Source of the DNA: Pseudobutyrivibrio xylanivorans DSM 14809 | Lineage (GTDB): Bacteria; Bacillota; Clostridia; Lachnospirales; Lachnospiraceae | Direction of reading: 5' to 3' | Length of the DNA stretch: 52,384 nt | NCBI RefSeq assembly: GCF_900141825.1 | Contig: NZ_FQYQ01000020.1 | Location: forward strand, 1-52,384 | Shown here: in pieces, positions 52,066-52,384 of the stretch | Numbering within the stretch: the stretch's first letter is position 1 | Layout of the letters: each line of letters begins with the position of its first letter | Notes under the pieces: model-generated | Seen by the model: the letters and a program-made list of their open reading frames with translations, nothing else | Databases searched by the model: none | Told to the model about the DNA's origin: nothing | Program-made: the position numbers and the translations under genes

Positions 52066-52383
52066 CTAGGCTGAACACATGGATGCTATCCTGTATTGTA
52101 CAGGTGGCATCCATTTTGTTTTTGCCTGAATTCTTTTGTTATTGTAGTAATCTATATATTCTTCAACTGCCTTTGAGAATTCTTCAAAAGAAGAATAGTC
52201 TTTCTCATAACCATAGTACATTTCGTTCTTTAATCTTCCAAAGAATGTCTCCATTATACAGTTATCATAACAGTTACCTTTTCGAGACATAGATTGGATA
52301 ATGCCATGCTCTTGTAAAGCAGTACGATAATAAGTATGTTGATACTGCCAGCCCTGATCGGAATGAAAAATAAGTCCTTTAAC
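52066..52383 (-). CDS. IS3-family transposase OrfB, C-terminal part
   Basis: 105 residues visible, 5' end outside the window. The second catalytic Asp is in IFHSDQGWQY (first residues), the SRKGNCYDNCIMETFFGRLK segment carries the DDE Glu, and YIDYYNNKRIQ is the usual C-terminal element of the IS150/IS3 integrase core. The reading frame is intact to its TAG at 52066. No frameshift is visible in this part, so the element could be active if the left part is complete. Confidence 0.9.
   Translation of the reverse strand, partial: VKGLIFHSDQGWQYQHTYYRTALQEHGIIQSMSRKGNCYDNCIMETFFGRLKNEMYYGYEKDYSSFEEFSKAVEEYIDYYNNKRIQAKTKWMPPVQYRIASMCSA
52081..52122 (+). terminator. Hairpin in the IS end stopping + strand transcription
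   Basis: GGATGC with inner CCTGTA pairs with TACAGG and outer GCATCC (52081-52112; TTG loop), then ATTTTGTTTTT. It overlaps the transposase C-terminus and would end transcripts from the giant gene before they enter the element. Confidence 0.55.
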
Positions 52384-52384
52384 T

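Larger units (their letters stand above)
52034..52384 (-). mobile_element. IS3-family insertion sequence, right part cut by the window
   Basis: The transposase end (52066-52383) is followed outward by a TG-initial terminal sequence TGTACCCAGAATCCTGG beginning near 52034. The other end is outside the window, so the repeat and the target duplication cannot be confirmed. It lies 28 bp after the stop of the giant protein. Confidence 0.65.

Noticed and set aside
1-52384. CRISPR array, rRNA, tRNA or prophage
   Set aside because: No regularly spaced repeats, no tRNA-like acceptor/T-loop sequence and no phage structural genes were seen on reading both strands.

Overview
The window reads as a chromosome segment of a low-GC, Gram-positive, anaerobic gut or rumen bacterium of the Lachnospiraceae (Butyrivibrio/Pseudobutyrivibrio/Roseburia-like). 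The genus is an inference. It rests on clostridial codon use, a two-gene SufC-SufB system, LuxS, YesM/YesN-type sensing, a TPTTG-type wall anchor and a plant-glycan locus. Genes are dense, mostly on the + strand, and many are separated by clear intrinsic terminators. I see no rRNA, tRNA, CRISPR array or prophage.

Layout. 1-360: end of an unknown (probably insertion-element) gene, terminal repeats and a terminator lacking its left arm. 445-2130: a small membrane protein, a run of five hairpins, a 39-aa membrane micro-protein and a Na+/Ca2+ exchanger translationally coupled to it. 2345-6893: YczE-like membrane protein, two acetyltransferases, alpha/beta hydrolase, YbaK deacylase, and a membrane-tethered MerR regulator with YbjQ. 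6955-10921: alanine/Na+ symporter, UvrD-type helicase, small coiled-coil protein. 11043-17202: DUF2298 membrane protein, LytTR regulator with LiaF-like membrane protein, patatin, ABC-F ATPase. 17339-22183: overlapping five-gene operon (ABC-2 exporter plus NarX/NarL-type two-component system). 22197-30164: PHP phosphatase, secreted SGNH hydrolase, SufC-SufB, a structured untranslated RNA ahead of an unknown small protein, chemotaxis receptor, CstA. 30374-36197: MFS exporter, secreted type-B esterase with a divergent MerR regulator, DJ-1 protein, LuxS, Pfs.

36333-52006 is the most coherent functional block. It holds a YesM-type kinase, a YesN-type regulator, a lipoprotein binding protein fused to that operon by overlap, a second paralogous binding protein, two permeases, a GH127 beta-L-arabinofuranosidase with all active-site residues present, and a 1991-aa wall-anchored multidomain protein. 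Gene order resembles the Bifidobacterium longum HypBA1/HypBA2 locus for hydroxyproline-linked beta-L-arabino-oligosaccharides. The inferred scheme is that the surface enzyme releases a small arabinoside, the ABC transporter imports it (its ATPase is not here), and cytoplasmic GH127 cleaves it. The sensor operon with its own binding protein would control the locus.

The most unusual observations are: (1) in the giant protein a PKD domain and a LamG jelly roll are each split, with the missing middle found about 690 residues downstream and an in-frame 8-bp direct repeat at two of the borders; (2) Shine-Dalgarno sequences buried in long terminator-like hairpins at 40872-40948 and 25880-25921; (3) five successive hairpins ahead of the exchanger; (4) two MerR-type promoters with 19-bp spacers and a dyad in the spacer. 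An IS3-family element sits just beyond the giant gene at the right edge.
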